From contig JBBHKE010003248.1 in assembly GCA_037447655.1 (NCBI GenBank), forward strand, positions 135,007-199,006: DNA of 64,000 nt, written 5' to 3'. Below the pieces are notes generated by a model. It saw nothing but the letters and a program-made list of their open reading frames with translations. It was not told where the DNA came from and did not search any database. Positions within the stretch are counted from its first letter, which is position 1. Each line of letters opens with the position of its first letter. Of this stretch, positions 35,242 through 46,361 are shown in pieces. The position numbers and the translations under genes were made by a program. Origin of the DNA: Zygnema cylindricum. Taxonomy: Eukaryota > Streptophyta > Zygnematophyceae > Zygnematales > Zygnemataceae.

Positions 35242-37424
35242 ATGGCTTGTACATTGCAGAACATTGCTCAGGTTGCTTCCTGCAGTTTGTCAGGGGCGTT
35301 GCAAGCAAAGGATGTAACTGCCAATCTTCGACTTCAGAGATGCTCAGGGTTTATTGTGGTTGGAGCTAGAACTGTTTCGAGGAAACAGGGGAAGAGGAAC
35401 GCAATCGTGAGGTCAGAGGCTCCAGTCAAGGTTAGCATATATTGGCATTCTTTTGTCGATCTTTTGTGGTTTTTGGATTGAAAGTGTGTTATGTATGTTT
35501 CAATTTTTGTTTTTTGCTTGCCATCTTTTAATTTTTTTTTTCAATTATGTGGCACTACTTCTCAGTCTTAGTAATTTCTACCTTTTTTGTTTGTTTGTCT
35601 TGCGATATAATGTGCACTTAGCCGTTTTCTCGCGGTACTACTGTACCCACACTATTGCAGTAGGAAAAAATTATTTCTGCCCTTAGCTTTATGTTCCTTT
35701 TAGGTCTGCAGACATGTAGCATTTTCTGGTTACTGAAGAAAATTGAAATACAGTGGTTCTACATCTCTTATGTTTTGTTTTGATGTGTCACCTTATTCAT
35801 ATTCTTCTTTAAATCCAAGTAAACTTAAATTTGGTTTCTGTCAATTTTGAATTGCTTGTGTTCACAGGATGCTCCTTCTGAGACAGCGAAAGTGTCAAAG
35901 TCTGAAGGGTTAGGCACTTTCTCTGAGATGATGGCGTTCTCGTGAGTTTTCTCTCCTTTTCACTTTTCAACCGTGTTGCTTTTCTGTGCTGGTTTTGGTG
36001 TAGCATCTTGTGTACACAGGTGAATGACAGAAGCAGCAGTTCTTACTACTAAAACTTGGGCTTTTTAATAATGTCTGGTGTTTGGGACTGGCTTTGACTG
36101 TTCACGATGGACTGGTCTGTTTATACCAACCCAGCGAGTTTCTAAATACACCTTTTCCATTGAATCAGCCTTCAATTCAGGACTTCTGGAATTGGCTTTG
36201 TCTAGATTTTGAGTGGTTCATTTGAAATGTGTGGTGGTGAAGGTTCGGTGTCTGTCTGTCATCATTCACATGACAATGAATAGCATTACACATTATGCAG
36301 TACGATTTTCAACTCAGGACAATTCTAACTCAGAGTCCACTAGTAATTTGTGAAACCTTAGGCCTGCTTGCACCTCTTTTTAAAAAAGGTGCCTGCAGAC
36401 GACTGGCTTTTAAATCATCTGAGCGGAAGCCTTGTTGCAAGACTTTAAGTAGCAAAACTCCCTAAGTTTATGCCATCATTTAAATCTTGAAAATTGTAGA
36501 CCTACTGGTAAGCGCGAAATTCTTGCGGAGACGTCTGTACTTTGAACCAATCATCGAAATTCTTGCTTTGTCTCCTGCAGTGGTGCTGAGGACCGAGGGC
36601 TTATCAACTCCAAACTTATGCTTCTGGGCTGTGTTGCTACAATGGCTGCCCCTATATCCGCCGAATTAGCTGCTCCATTGATCGCTAATAGTGCTTCAAT
36701 GTACCTTAGTTTATGGAGCGGATTAATGCTCACTCTGTAAATTATTTCGTAGGGAATAGGATAAGGTGGTCACCTGTAATTAATTATACAAGTGTCGATG
36801 TAAATAACATCAAAGCTCAAGAATAAGTGAACTAAATGATTTTGCTAGCTGTGGTGTGGAAGAGGTCAAAATGAATTTAGAGGCAAAAGTGACTCAATGT
36901 ACAGTGATACTAGAATGTGAAATCTCAAGGCTGGAGGATGATAGAGGATGTTGTTTGAGTTATTCTATCATTTGGATCAATGAAAGGAATAGGATAAACT
37001 TCATTGACTTTGGAAGTTTGCGCTGCGTTTGCATTTTCCGTTTTCCGTCTGTAGTGGACCGGCCCCTGAGGTCATCAATGGAAGACTCGCCATGTGGGGA
37101 TTCGCTGCAAGCTCGATTGTGGAGCTAACTGATGGACGCACTATTGGGGAGCAGTTTCTCGCTTCGCCATTTGGCAATATTTCCTTTGCAACCATGATTG
37201 TTTTGGCAACATTTATTCCTTGTTTTGTATCCGATGTATCTCTTGGCGAGCTGCTGGAGACTGCTTCAGAATCAGGCATGCCGCCTCAGTTGAAATACGC
37301 AAATGCACCAGTGGAAAGGTGGACAGGGCGAATTGCTATGTTAGCTTTCGCAATTTTTTTGTTAATCGAAGGGTTAACAGGATCAGCTACTTTCAGTGTG
37401 TTGAAAAAGCTGGTCGGTGCATAG
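35242..37424 (+). CDS. ELIP: Early light-induced protein (ELIP), chloroplast thylakoid, multi-exon
   Basis: Exons 35242-35430, 35868-35941 and 37055-37424, with GT-AG introns of phase 0 then 2, encode 210 residues. Residues 1-60 are Ser/Arg/Ala-rich and almost free of acids, as in a chloroplast transit peptide. Helix I is MMAFS-GPAPEVINGRLAMWGF (about 84-104) with the family E-x-x-N-G-R-x-A-M signature; helix II is ISFATMIVLATFIPCFVS (130-147); helix III is ERWTGRIAMLAFAIFLLIEG (175-194), where the usual Asn is Thr. ELIPs bind pigment and protect thylakoids under excess light or desiccation. The length matches the family (about 190-210). A further in-frame exon (36581-36700) lies in the last intron and would give 250 residues. 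The stop is TAG. No damage seen. Confidence 0.93.
36581..36700 (+). other. Candidate cassette exon encoding a duplicated ELIP helix I
   Basis: Preceded by tctcctgcag and followed by gtacct, this 120-bp segment is symmetric (phase 2 at both ends), so it can be skipped or included without a frameshift. Translated after exon 2 it reads GAEDRGLINSKLMLLG, CVATMAAPISAEL, parallel to GPAPEVINGRLAMWG of the last exon. The charged residues of the signature have changed (E to G, R to K) while N is kept. If the donor is not used, the frame ends at TAA 36738-36740 after a short hydrophobic tail, predicting a one- or two-helix protein of about 140 residues. No transcript evidence is available here. Confidence 0.65.
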
Positions 37425-38294
37425 AAGGATTTTTTAGACTGATGGAAAAGTTTGTTTTACGTCTAGGCGAATAGTTTGGCAGTTAATTTTTTAAATGTGG
37501 TTTAGTCAAACAGGTTTTTTAAGTGAACTGGAAAATTTCATTTCTTGTTTAAATGTTTCTATTGGTAGTGTGTACTGTGGAGAAACATAGAAGATTGGGC
37601 TCTATAACTGCACTAATTTAGAGAACAGCAGCAGAGCAAGTTATGATTTTTATTTGTTAGCTTTTGTGTTGTCCAATGATTTTAATGGTAAGCCTTTTTG
37701 TCATTTGATTTTTTTTCAATTGAATTGATTGGCAGATGCATGAAATCTCTCTTCTTTTGTTTGTAAGGTGATGGTATTGAAACTATTTCGTGGTATGTGA
37801 AGATTCTGAAAAAAAATAGAAATTGACTGAAAAATTATGATTCCAGCCTATCTGTATTGTTTGAATTGTCATTGTATGATAAGTAAATTGTCATGAATAA
37901 TTGCTTAAATTTGATGAAGTGATGTCAAGAAGTACATCTTTTTGTTTTCAAGATGTTTAGATCTTTGGATTTGCCCTAGATGCGGGTGGGAACATTCTTA
38001 TCATCATGTGTTACTGTTCATCATTTGTACAACAATACAACCTGAAACTTTGTTATTAAAACGGTACTTAACAACTCATCAGCAGTTTAATTGTTGTCTA
38101 AAAGCAAAACTAAAAGCAGATTGAACGAAAATGGCAATACGTGGATCACAACATGTAAGCAAGTGAAATACATTGAAACGATAGTAAACATAGGACACAT
38201 TAAGTGTGTACATTTAATCATCTCATTTAATCAAGTTAGCGCATAAAAAGACATCTTCCCAGTTGTGTTGTCAACTTTTACAGGGTGAAATTGG
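37425..38294. other. 3' flank of the ELIP gene
   Basis: AT-rich sequence with no second gene. It probably includes the ELIP 3' untranslated region just after 37424. I could not identify a decisive polyadenylation signal. It ends at a hAT-like insertion. Confidence 0.4.
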
Positions 38295-38759
38295 TAGTGT
38301 TGTGTTTTGGCAAGAAATTTATCGCGATAACACCATACCGATAGTTGTCGGTTATCAAACGGTCAGAGGTTCCAGTATATTGCTCCGAGACCAACAAATT
38401 CCTAATCGGCGTGGACAAAATACAGTACGCTATACAATAGTGCTTTATAATTTACTGTATTATAAAGTCTACTGTATATAGCATGGTATGTCATGTGTAA
38501 CAAACTCCTACGTAAACTGTTTAACGGCATAACTGCGGTTCAATACTACGGAATAAACCGTACATCCGTACTGTATGAACCGTACAATCATCGCCAATAG
38601 TTATCGGTACCGGTGTTATTGCGATAAAAAACCGATATTATCGGTATTTTATCGGCGATAACACCAGTTTTGATATATGTTGCCAGTATACCGATTATTG
38701 GCAAGCCAAAAAATGGTACATATCGATTATCGGCAAAACCCTGCCGATACACAACACTA
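38295..38759. mobile_element. hAT-like element (465 bp)
   Basis: Left end TAGTGTTGTGTTTTGG; right end complement TAGTGTTGTGTATCGG. Flanks are GAAATTGG (38287-38294) and TAAATTGG (38760-38767), a 7/8 match to the expected 8-bp duplication. It contains the family subterminal motifs (atcgcgataacacc, gttatcggtaccggtg) and GTAC clusters (38480-38590). No coding capacity. Confidence 0.8.
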
Positions 38760-38767
38760 TAAATTGG

Positions 38768-39715
38768 ATCTCTTTTCACTTATGCAAACAATTTTTCTAA
38801 AATTAAATCAGTTTGAAGTCTAAATTTTTTCCACCTAAAGGAATCGGAAGGAATAACAGGTTGAAGGAACAAAATCAGTAACCAAGTGAAATCTGCAAAT
38901 GTATGCGGATTTGCGAGATACCATCAATTGGTCACAGTTCATGACCCACATGAAAATCTTCAACATAAATATGTTATTATTGAAATATTCTACGCACATG
39001 TGAAAAAAGTACAAATGAACTCTGGTATTCGTCCTTGTGATGGAAATTGTATGATAAATTTCATGGAAATCCATCTAACTTTGCACGAATAGAATAAACT
39101 TTTATATTATTTATACGATAATACGGCACGTTTGTGATATATTTTAGTTGCCATGACATATTCACCCTTGTTTATACCATTCCCCCTTCGTAAAAGAAGT
39201 ATCTATAACTAAAAACACGTGGTTCCATCTTACTGCCGTAAAATGTTGTTGAAATAGAACTATATTACTGTAAAATGCATTTTTAGAAACAATTTTTACT
39301 TAGTGCAAGAGCTCGCGCCAGTGTGTGAAATAGACCTAATTTGTCAAATTGAGCAGGACTGATTACATTTTTTTTTTAAATCATCCTGTTTGCAAGTACA
39401 ATACTCTTTTTTATTACGTTGCATATGTATTTTTGTGACAGGTCACGACAATGCAGGATAAACGGAACTTGTTCGTTTTCGTACTTGTTTGTTTTTTTGT
39501 TCGGTTGTAGTTTCATACGTCAGCGCTTTTGTAATAATAGACTTCTTACCACAATTGCAAGATAGAGACAAAGTAGTCGTGTTGCTATGACCCATTAACA
39601 AGAGTCTAATAGAGCCACAAAAAGACAAAAGAGCTCAGTCTAGAAGTCCAGCGCATAATAATGTATGTGCTAGATTAGGGTTTGTAAGAAGCCCATCGTG
39701 GAAAAGGATTGTTTT
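38768..39715. other. Spacer, no gene recognised
   Basis: AT-rich and without supportable coding frames, RNA genes or terminal repeats. It ends where similarity to the Harbinger-like element starts. Confidence 0.4.
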
Positions 39716-40935
39716 TTAGTTACAATTGTTACTTTTCTGTCGTTTTCCTCCATAGCTTAGAAAAAAACGAGAAAATTCGCAGCCGTACCAAAAAATTGAA
39801 ATTACCACCGTACAAGTTGCGCTACCTTGAAACTTTATATGTATTGGAGTTTGTCCTCTAGCGCGATGCAGTTTGTCGCCTAGCGCGTTTCGACCCACTT
39901 TCGCGTCCTTCCAGTTCATCTTCAAACTTTATATAAAATCACCTCGCGAGTTAATTTTAAATAAAGTTCCATGAGGTGAGCAAATAAGCAGATGTTGTCG
40001 CACGTGCCGACAGTTTTTGACAATTTTTGTGCACGGAGTACCAAAAAGAAAAACCCACCGCACGTTTCCAGCCTGTGCGTAACTTTTTTCCGTAAAGGGG
40101 CCGTGGAGGGGGTCTCGACCAACGTAAGCCATTTCACAAAAGTGAGGTCCGTGAAAGCGCCTCTCTCTCTCTCTCTCCCTCTCCCACTACTGCATTTATC
40201 TCACAATTCTTGCAATGAAAAACGTAAATAATGGTATCAAATGAAAGATCTCTAAAAACGATTTCTTTTTACTATCTTTGGGCGTATTTTGTAGTGTTGT
40301 GTATCAGCACAAAATTTATCGCGATAACATCGATACCGATAGTTATCAGTTATCAAACGGTCTGAGGTCCCGATATATCGGTCCATGACCAACAAATTTC
40401 TTATCGGCGATAACTTAAAAAAAAGATGGTATGCATACAATAGTACTTTATGATATATTGTATTACATTATTTACTTTATAAAGCGTGGCATGCCACGTA
40501 TAAGAATCTGTTCCGTATTCTGTTTACCAATAATCAAGCAAATATCGCGGTTTTTTCCTGAAATCGGGGGGAAGGGGGTCAGCGGCGCGTCTGGGGAATA
40601 ACCCGTACAGTTGAGTTTACGGAACTTACATTTAGCTGTACGGTCTGTACAGTTATCGATATCGGTGTTATCGCCGATAAACAACCGATACCCTAAACAT
40701 CTACAATGTCACAAGTAGTTAGACGTCTATAACCGTCGCTATTTTGTAAACGTCATCAATTGTCGCGAGTTTTGTAGTCGTCTACAACCGTCACAAATTA
40801 CACCCACGTCTACATCCGTCACAATTTAAAGTAATGATTTCATTTCTTTACATAGGAATGCTCTGAAAGTTGTACGGAGAATCTTCGCTAAAAGCACAGT
40901 TATAAAAATAAAGTTTCGGTTACATGCGAAATTAC
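39716..40935. mobile_element. Harbinger-like element, copy 2 (ends decayed)
   Basis: Direct alignment with 31580-32395 and 34361-34485 by eye: shared cgttttcctc, gaaaaaaacgagaaaat, ttttgacaatttttgtgc, a CT repeat before ctctcccact, and gcaatgaaaaa. The terminal GGGC ends are not recognisable on either side. A hAT-like element interrupts it (40292-40690), and about 115 bp found in copy 1 (near 32165-32284) are missing there. Confidence 0.7.
40292..40690. mobile_element. hAT-like element, one end lost
   Basis: Starts TAGTGTTGTGTATCAGC and carries atcgcgataacatcg and the gttatcggttat-like subterminal motifs, but the right end stops at aaccgatac without acacaacacta, joining directly to ccctaaacatctac of the host repeat. 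The target in copy 1 of the host repeat lies near 32157-32164 (cttattttg), showing the two host copies were hit independently. Confidence 0.75.
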
Positions 40936-42314
40936 CGTAATAACGATTAGCGGTGTACTATGTTAGTTCGATATTTGTGATGATGAAGGAATCTCCGATA
41001 CTCAATAGTCGATATCAGAAAGGGTCTTGATCTTCGTCGAGGTGACGGTTCGATCTGCTTTGTTTAAATATTGTCGACACAAGCCATAACATCGTCTATT
41101 TTTCAATTTATTTTATGTTATTATCAGATTTTGTGAAACGAGCTTTACCATTTTAGAGCAGGGAAGGTATGTTGTGTCATTGTTAACCTATTTGAGTATT
41201 TTCTCAACTCTTACATTTCCTTAACTTGTGTTTTTGTTCTTTATTTTTACCATGAAACTATTTTGAAGTACAAAGCCTGTGGTTGAGGCTGAAAAGTAAA
41301 GTAAAAGTTGAATAGTGAGGTATATATGTGAATGAATACATACGGTTTATATTTAGGTTAAAAAAACAAAAGGAACATCTAAAATAAGAGGCAAAATAAC
41401 GAGAAAAATACGCGCCAAAATAGGTGTCTATTGATCGTTCACTGTTTTATGCCTATCAACAATCAATTTCAAAATCGACTGAAAATTGATTTCATACGCA
41501 TCACGAGATATTTATTACTGTTTTATAAAACGATTAAGATTTTATTTATCAAAATTGCGATGGTTAAAAGTAAAGTTAGGGTGCAGTTACGTCAGACCAG
41601 GTCCCGCAAATGACTGGAATGTAACGAACCCATACTGTATTTTACACAATTTTGTACTTGACTGTACCAATCCGTAATTTTTTTTGTGAGTTTCTGAAAA
41701 ACTACATTACAGAAGATACGCTGACGATTTTCCAAGGGTTCGGACGAAAACATTGTCCGTCCGATTATATTTTTGTCTTCATCTGCGAAGCAATCGCTCC
41801 ATCACCTACCTCATGGAGGTGGTGCACCATGAAAAAACCCGTCAAATCGCTACACGTGGACGGAATAGAATCGTGCGACGACGGGACTACCACAACAAAT
41901 TTAAGACGTCGCAAATGTCACGTGCCTTCTGACAAGGTGGACGCGAATCCACCAAAATTCAAAGTCGTCTTTGCCGAAAGATATCTCGTCACGCTCCTTT
42001 TGTCTCAAGGGCGCTAAAACGATAGAGCGTCAAGCTAAAAAAATAGGGGTTTCCGTGGGACAATTACATAGTACGCATGTTTCGTACAGCGATATAGTAC
42101 CAAGTATCGATTTCGAATTGAAACTGGTCGGTTGGTCTTTGAGATTTTCAATATCTGAACTTTATCTTACGTGGTACCACTCAAAATCGAGAAACGTAAT
42201 CTTACAGACATTACCTGATGTAACCGAGTCCTTCCGTACAATTGCAGAGACCTCCCGATGTAACCCCACCCCAAAAGTTGCGAAAAAAGCAGCAGCGATA
42301 CTCGGTACACTACC
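40936..42314. other. Spacer with one stray terminal motif
   Basis: At 40944-40966 there is a copy of the aataacgattagcggtgta motif also found at the ends of 42529-43075, without a visible partner. Frames between 41431 and 42357 give low-complexity or unrelated peptides; I do not support a gene here. Confidence 0.4.
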
Positions 42315-42528
42315 ACCGTCGATCGTATTTAGCGTATATGTTTTTTTCGCCACTTAAAACATCTTTTCTCCGTACACACTGCTCGGGTTGTAAATCTGAC
42401 GGTTTCGATTGAAAGGTAACATTCTCAGTTTCCAATTGGCGGTCTCAAATTGAAAATCTAATAAGTGTGTACGGAGAAAAGTTGTTTTAAGTGGCGAAAA
42501 AAACATATACGCTAAATACGATCGACGG
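42315..42528. repeat. Near-perfect hairpin (foldback MITE-like), copy 2
   Basis: Arms 42315-42380 and 42463-42528 are inverted complements over about 66 bp with one mismatch seen (acatctttt against acaactttt); the loop is about 82 bp. Arms contain gtatttagcgtatatg and cttttctccgtacacact. The loop matches that of 2036-2216 in inverted orientation. Transcribed, this would make a long double-stranded stem. Confidence 0.85.
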
Positions 42529-43075
42529 TGTACAGTACACCGCCAATCGTTATTAGCGTGTAAGTTTTTTTAGCGTATAAAAATAATTACCGTGGTGTAC
42601 GCTATTTAAGAATTTAAAATTTTTGGAAAAAATCATACATTCTAATTGTTTGGTTATGTAATTTGGATCTTTGAAAAAAAAAATGTCGGTCGCAAACATG
42701 CTTACACTAATATAGGTCTCCGTACAAAATTTGACAAATCGTACACAAATCGTACATTCACACGGTCGAAATGCGGCTGTCGGACGAATATGTGGGAACG
42801 GGATTTTTTACGACCTGATTTTTTTTACGCACATTCTCATGCGTCCGCGGTTACTAAAACTAATTTATTGTACTTTTTAAGTTATAAAGGTACATTTATG
42901 TACGGTCTGACATTGACCGTACACCACTCTATTTAAGAGACAACGTACTGAAAATAACCCTAAATAGAATAAAGAAAAAAATAGAATGAACTACACTAAT
43001 GGAGAATAAAAAAAAAAAAAAAGCGGGACGGAATTAGCGTACACAACGCTAATAACGATTGGCGGTGTACAGTAC
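42529..43075. mobile_element. TIR element of unknown superfamily (about 547 bp)
   Basis: Ends are inverted repeats of about 31 bp containing CGCCAATCGTTATTAGCGT (left, 42541) and its complement (right, 43047-43065), with GTACA at both edges. It abuts the hairpin element without a gap. The interior is AT-rich and has no transposase. The target duplication is unclear because the outermost bases are palindromic (tgtacagtaca). Confidence 0.6.
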
Positions 43076-43389
43076 ATGCTTTTATGTTTCGGATAGACTC
43101 CGAAAGGTTGCAGTTCGTATTTATAGAAGTGCACTGTACCTCGATCAGTATTTGGCTCCGTGAAATGCCACGTGGAGCAATAAATCTTATCTTTCTTATG
43201 AATGTAAATGAACCCGCAATCTTGATGCTACAAATTTTATATGCATACGGTTGACTAGAGAAAATAAAATATGATGCAAGATTAAAACTTTAAAACATAG
43301 ATGTCCAATTCGTACGGATTTGGACTTTTTCCCTATTTTTACGTAGTATTCGTGACTTTCATACTTTTCGTAGAATTCGTTTAGTTTTC

Positions 43390-43930
43390 GCTGTACAAAC
43401 ATGTACCAAAATGTACGAAAAGCCTAACCATAGAAAATCCTTAAAAAATCCTAAAAAGTACGGAAAATTAACAGAAATGTAAGGCAATATACAGAAAGTG
43501 TACCCTACAAAACCTAATAGTACGGCAAACCTTTGGCAGCCGTACTGAAATATAAAGGAATGTACGACAATGTACCCTAGAAACCCTAAAATCCACCCTT
43601 TAATTACCCTAATATGTATGAAAATGTACGACCACTGTACATAACTGTACGAAAAATGTAGCGCAGTTGTACTGAAATATACGGGAATGTACGAGAATGT
43701 AACCTACAAACCCTAAAATATATGACCCTAAAAAGTACGGAAATTACGGACGATGTACGTACATGTATAGAAAGTGTGGGGCAGTTATACTCAAACATAC
43801 AGAATGTAAAGAAATGTACTCCAAAGCCCTAAAAATCCCTTAAATAACCCTAAAATGTACGGAAATGTACAGAAATTGTCAGGAAATGAACGAGAAATGT
43901 ACGGGTGCAAAGTAGGGTACGCATTTTACA
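43390..43930. repeat. GTAC-rich degenerate tandem array
   Basis: Irregular units of about 60-80 bp combine ccctaaaa, agtacggaaa, atgtacgaaaatgtacg and gttgtactgaaatatac. By eye about 20 GTAC tetranucleotides fall in about 540 bp, far above the one-in-256 chance rate. Frames in it are repeat shadows. A partial copy lies at 27930-28150. Confidence 0.7.
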
Positions 43931-44190
43931 AGTTTTTTTACATCGTTAAATGTGTATCGTGCGTAGAATTTGCGCGTTCGTTTCTTTCGTATTATGCAAA
44001 TTGGACATCTATGCTTTAAAAGTATAGTGTTGCCCATGGTACGAAAACGTCAACGATATATTCTAACACAGTATGAGCACACTAATCAAATATCGATCGT
44101 CACCGATATTTACAATTTATTGTTTCCGGATATTGCGCTTCGGGAGTTCGGGTTTTCAATATTAGTACATTTATAAAGCCAATAAGGGTG

Positions 44191-45172
44191 TGCAATTCTG
44201 TGTCCTCCATTGGACGACAGAATTTAGGAAGCCTCTAGAAAGCTTTTAACTAACCCACTTAAAGTCACAACCACTGCTGCCCAAGAGGGCAAACTGACAG
44301 TCTAACTGCACCCCTATGCTGCCTGGACTCCCTTGAGTCTGTAGCAAAAAGAATCACTGAAAACGGTCAACCAACGGATAAGTTATGAGGTGGCGAAAAT
44401 ACCAATTTATACAAAGCTCCCAATGGAGAGGTGAATGTCTAAAAATATGCTAAGTCCTACTTCCCTCTCACAACCCCTATCTACTACTGTACGACCCAAT
44501 CACATAACTGTAAAGTACAAAAAGGTACTACAGCCGATGTCCTTTCTGTACGGCCTGTGTACGACAAGGCCGCTGAGTGGACGCGTGTCAACCTTTCACT
44601 CGTACGTACGCTCCCCGGAATTCCAACGACCAAATGTTATCCCTCCACGTGGCGCCAGGTCATGCCACGTCCATAAACGCCAAAGTGACCATTCCGAGAT
44701 CCCGACAGCGATGTATACCGTAGGATTAAATCTGACATTTAATTTTAGCCATCGAAAACAAATGTCCGATTCATTTGTTTCGTGCGAAATGACGTCCGCA
44801 CTAAACTTTAACTAGTTATATGTTCCTTCGCTTTCAGGACTGTACACAAGTTTAAAAAGATATCAAACCCTATGTATCCTAGCGGACTTCTACGACAAAC
44901 TAGTTAGAGTTAACGGTTACGCCGCACTTTGCCAGTCGGAGGTTCGAGTCTTGCCGGACTCAACCTTTTGTTGAGAGTGACTTAAGTCACTTTTTAGTCC
45001 TGCCTATGGAGCTGAGGCAGCCATAGCTCCATCATTCTCTCTCTCTTTCAGTGACTACAATAAGTACGGGGGCGAGAGAGAAGAGATGGAGGCAGGCTGC
45101 CTCCACTTTTCTTACATTTTTTCGCTAATCTATTTAGACCTAGAAAATACCCAAAAACTAGTTATTTCAACA
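44191..45172 (-). repeat. Copia family A LTR, minus strand
   Basis: On the minus strand it starts TGTTGAAATAACTAG at 45172, preceded by a polypurine tract (complement of ctccccttattttctag), and ends GGACACAGAATTGCA at 44191, with ATGGAG shortly before. The tRNA-like module (about 44885-44970) is the best preserved in the window, with ggttcgagtcttgcc. It acts as 3' LTR to the RNase H remnant on its right. Confidence 0.8.
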
Positions 45173-45346
45173 CTCCCCTTATTTTCTAGTCCAGTTTTAA
45201 CTTTTTCTTTAATCCACATTTTTCACTACAATATTTTAACTTGGGAGAGAGCACAGGTTTGGTCATCATGTCAGCCTTCATTTCTTCATCGGATTTATAC
45301 ACAAGATTTACAATTTTATTTTCAACTTTTTCCCTCATGAAGCTCA
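45173..45346 (-). pseudogene. Copia family A RNase H C-terminal remnant
   Basis: On the minus strand: SFMREKVENKIVNLVYKSDE, EMKADMMTKPVLSPKLKYCS, then the terminal KCGLKKKLKLD stop and polypurine tract. These are the last 50 or so residues of the polyprotein. The rest was displaced when a plus-strand element inserted at 45347. The remaining body may be the minus-strand fragment beginning at 51150, with RT lost, but the different LTRs leave this open. Confidence 0.75.
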
Positions 45347-46361
45347 TGTTGAAAATAATTAAAAAGTAATTAATATAAGTATTCTCTAGGTCTAAATATA
45401 TGAATAGAAAAGAGAACGAAAGCAGCCAACCTCCACCCATCTCTCTCCATCCCCCATACTTATTGTAGTCACTAAAGGAAAGAGAGAGAGAGAGAGAGTA
45501 GTGGAGCCATGGCTGCCTCAGCTCCACCTGTGCAGTTCAAGAGTGACCTAAGTCACTCTCAACAAAAGGTTGAGTCCAGCAGAACTTGAACCTTCGACTG
45601 GTAGAGCATGGCGTAGCCGTTCGCTCTAACCAGTCTGTCGTAGAAGTTTGCTAGGGTATATAGGGTTTGATAAATATTTAAACAGTGTTACGGTAGCTAT
45701 TCCGATTAACGGAAATACAAACATAAATACAAAGAACGAGTTAAATACAGTACGGATATGATTCTGCACGAAAAAATGAATCAGACATTTGTTTCAACGG
45801 TTGGGATCAAATACTAAATTATATCCAACGGCGCACATCATCGCCGAGATCTCGGAATGGTCACTTTGGCATTTTGTGACGTGTCATGACATGGCGCCAC
45901 GTGGAGAGATAACATTCGGTCGCGGGAATTCCAAGGAATGTACGGACCAGTGAAAAGTGGACACGCGTCTGCTTAATGGCCTTGTCGTACAAAGGCCGTA
46001 CAGAAAGTACATCGGCAGTAGTACTTTCTTCTACTGTACAGTGTTCTAATTGGTTCGTACAGTCAATAGATAGGGGTTGTGAGAGGGAGCTAGGACTGAG
46101 AAAAATTTGGTAGATGGTCTTCTCTCTCTTTGAGAGTTTGTATATACTGGCATCTTTGCCACCCTATAACTAATCGCTTCGTTGGGCGTTTTAAAAGATT
46201 CTTTTTCCTACGGTCTCAAAGGAGTCCAGTCGGCACACAGATGCAATTAGATTGTCAACTTGTTTGCTTGGGCAGCGGTGGTTGCCATTGAAAGTGGGTT
46301 AGTTTACAACTATTTAGAGGCTTCCTGAATTTTGTAGTCCAATGGAGGACACATAATTGCA
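45347..46361 (+). repeat. 5' LTR of copia family A element A2 (1015 bp)
   Basis: Starts TGTTGAAAATAATTAAAAAG and ends GGACACATAATTGCA, immediately followed by the primer site. It has the tRNA-like module antisense (about 45575-45650), GTAC clusters (45990-46065), and ATGGAG at 46342. Its first 365 bp match the 3' LTR at 50782, with many differences, so the element is not recent. Confidence 0.88.

Noticed and set aside
41431-42357. Small coding frames between the Harbinger-like copy and the hairpin
   Set aside because: Short overlapping frames in AT-rich DNA without recognisable motifs; one runs into the hairpin arm.
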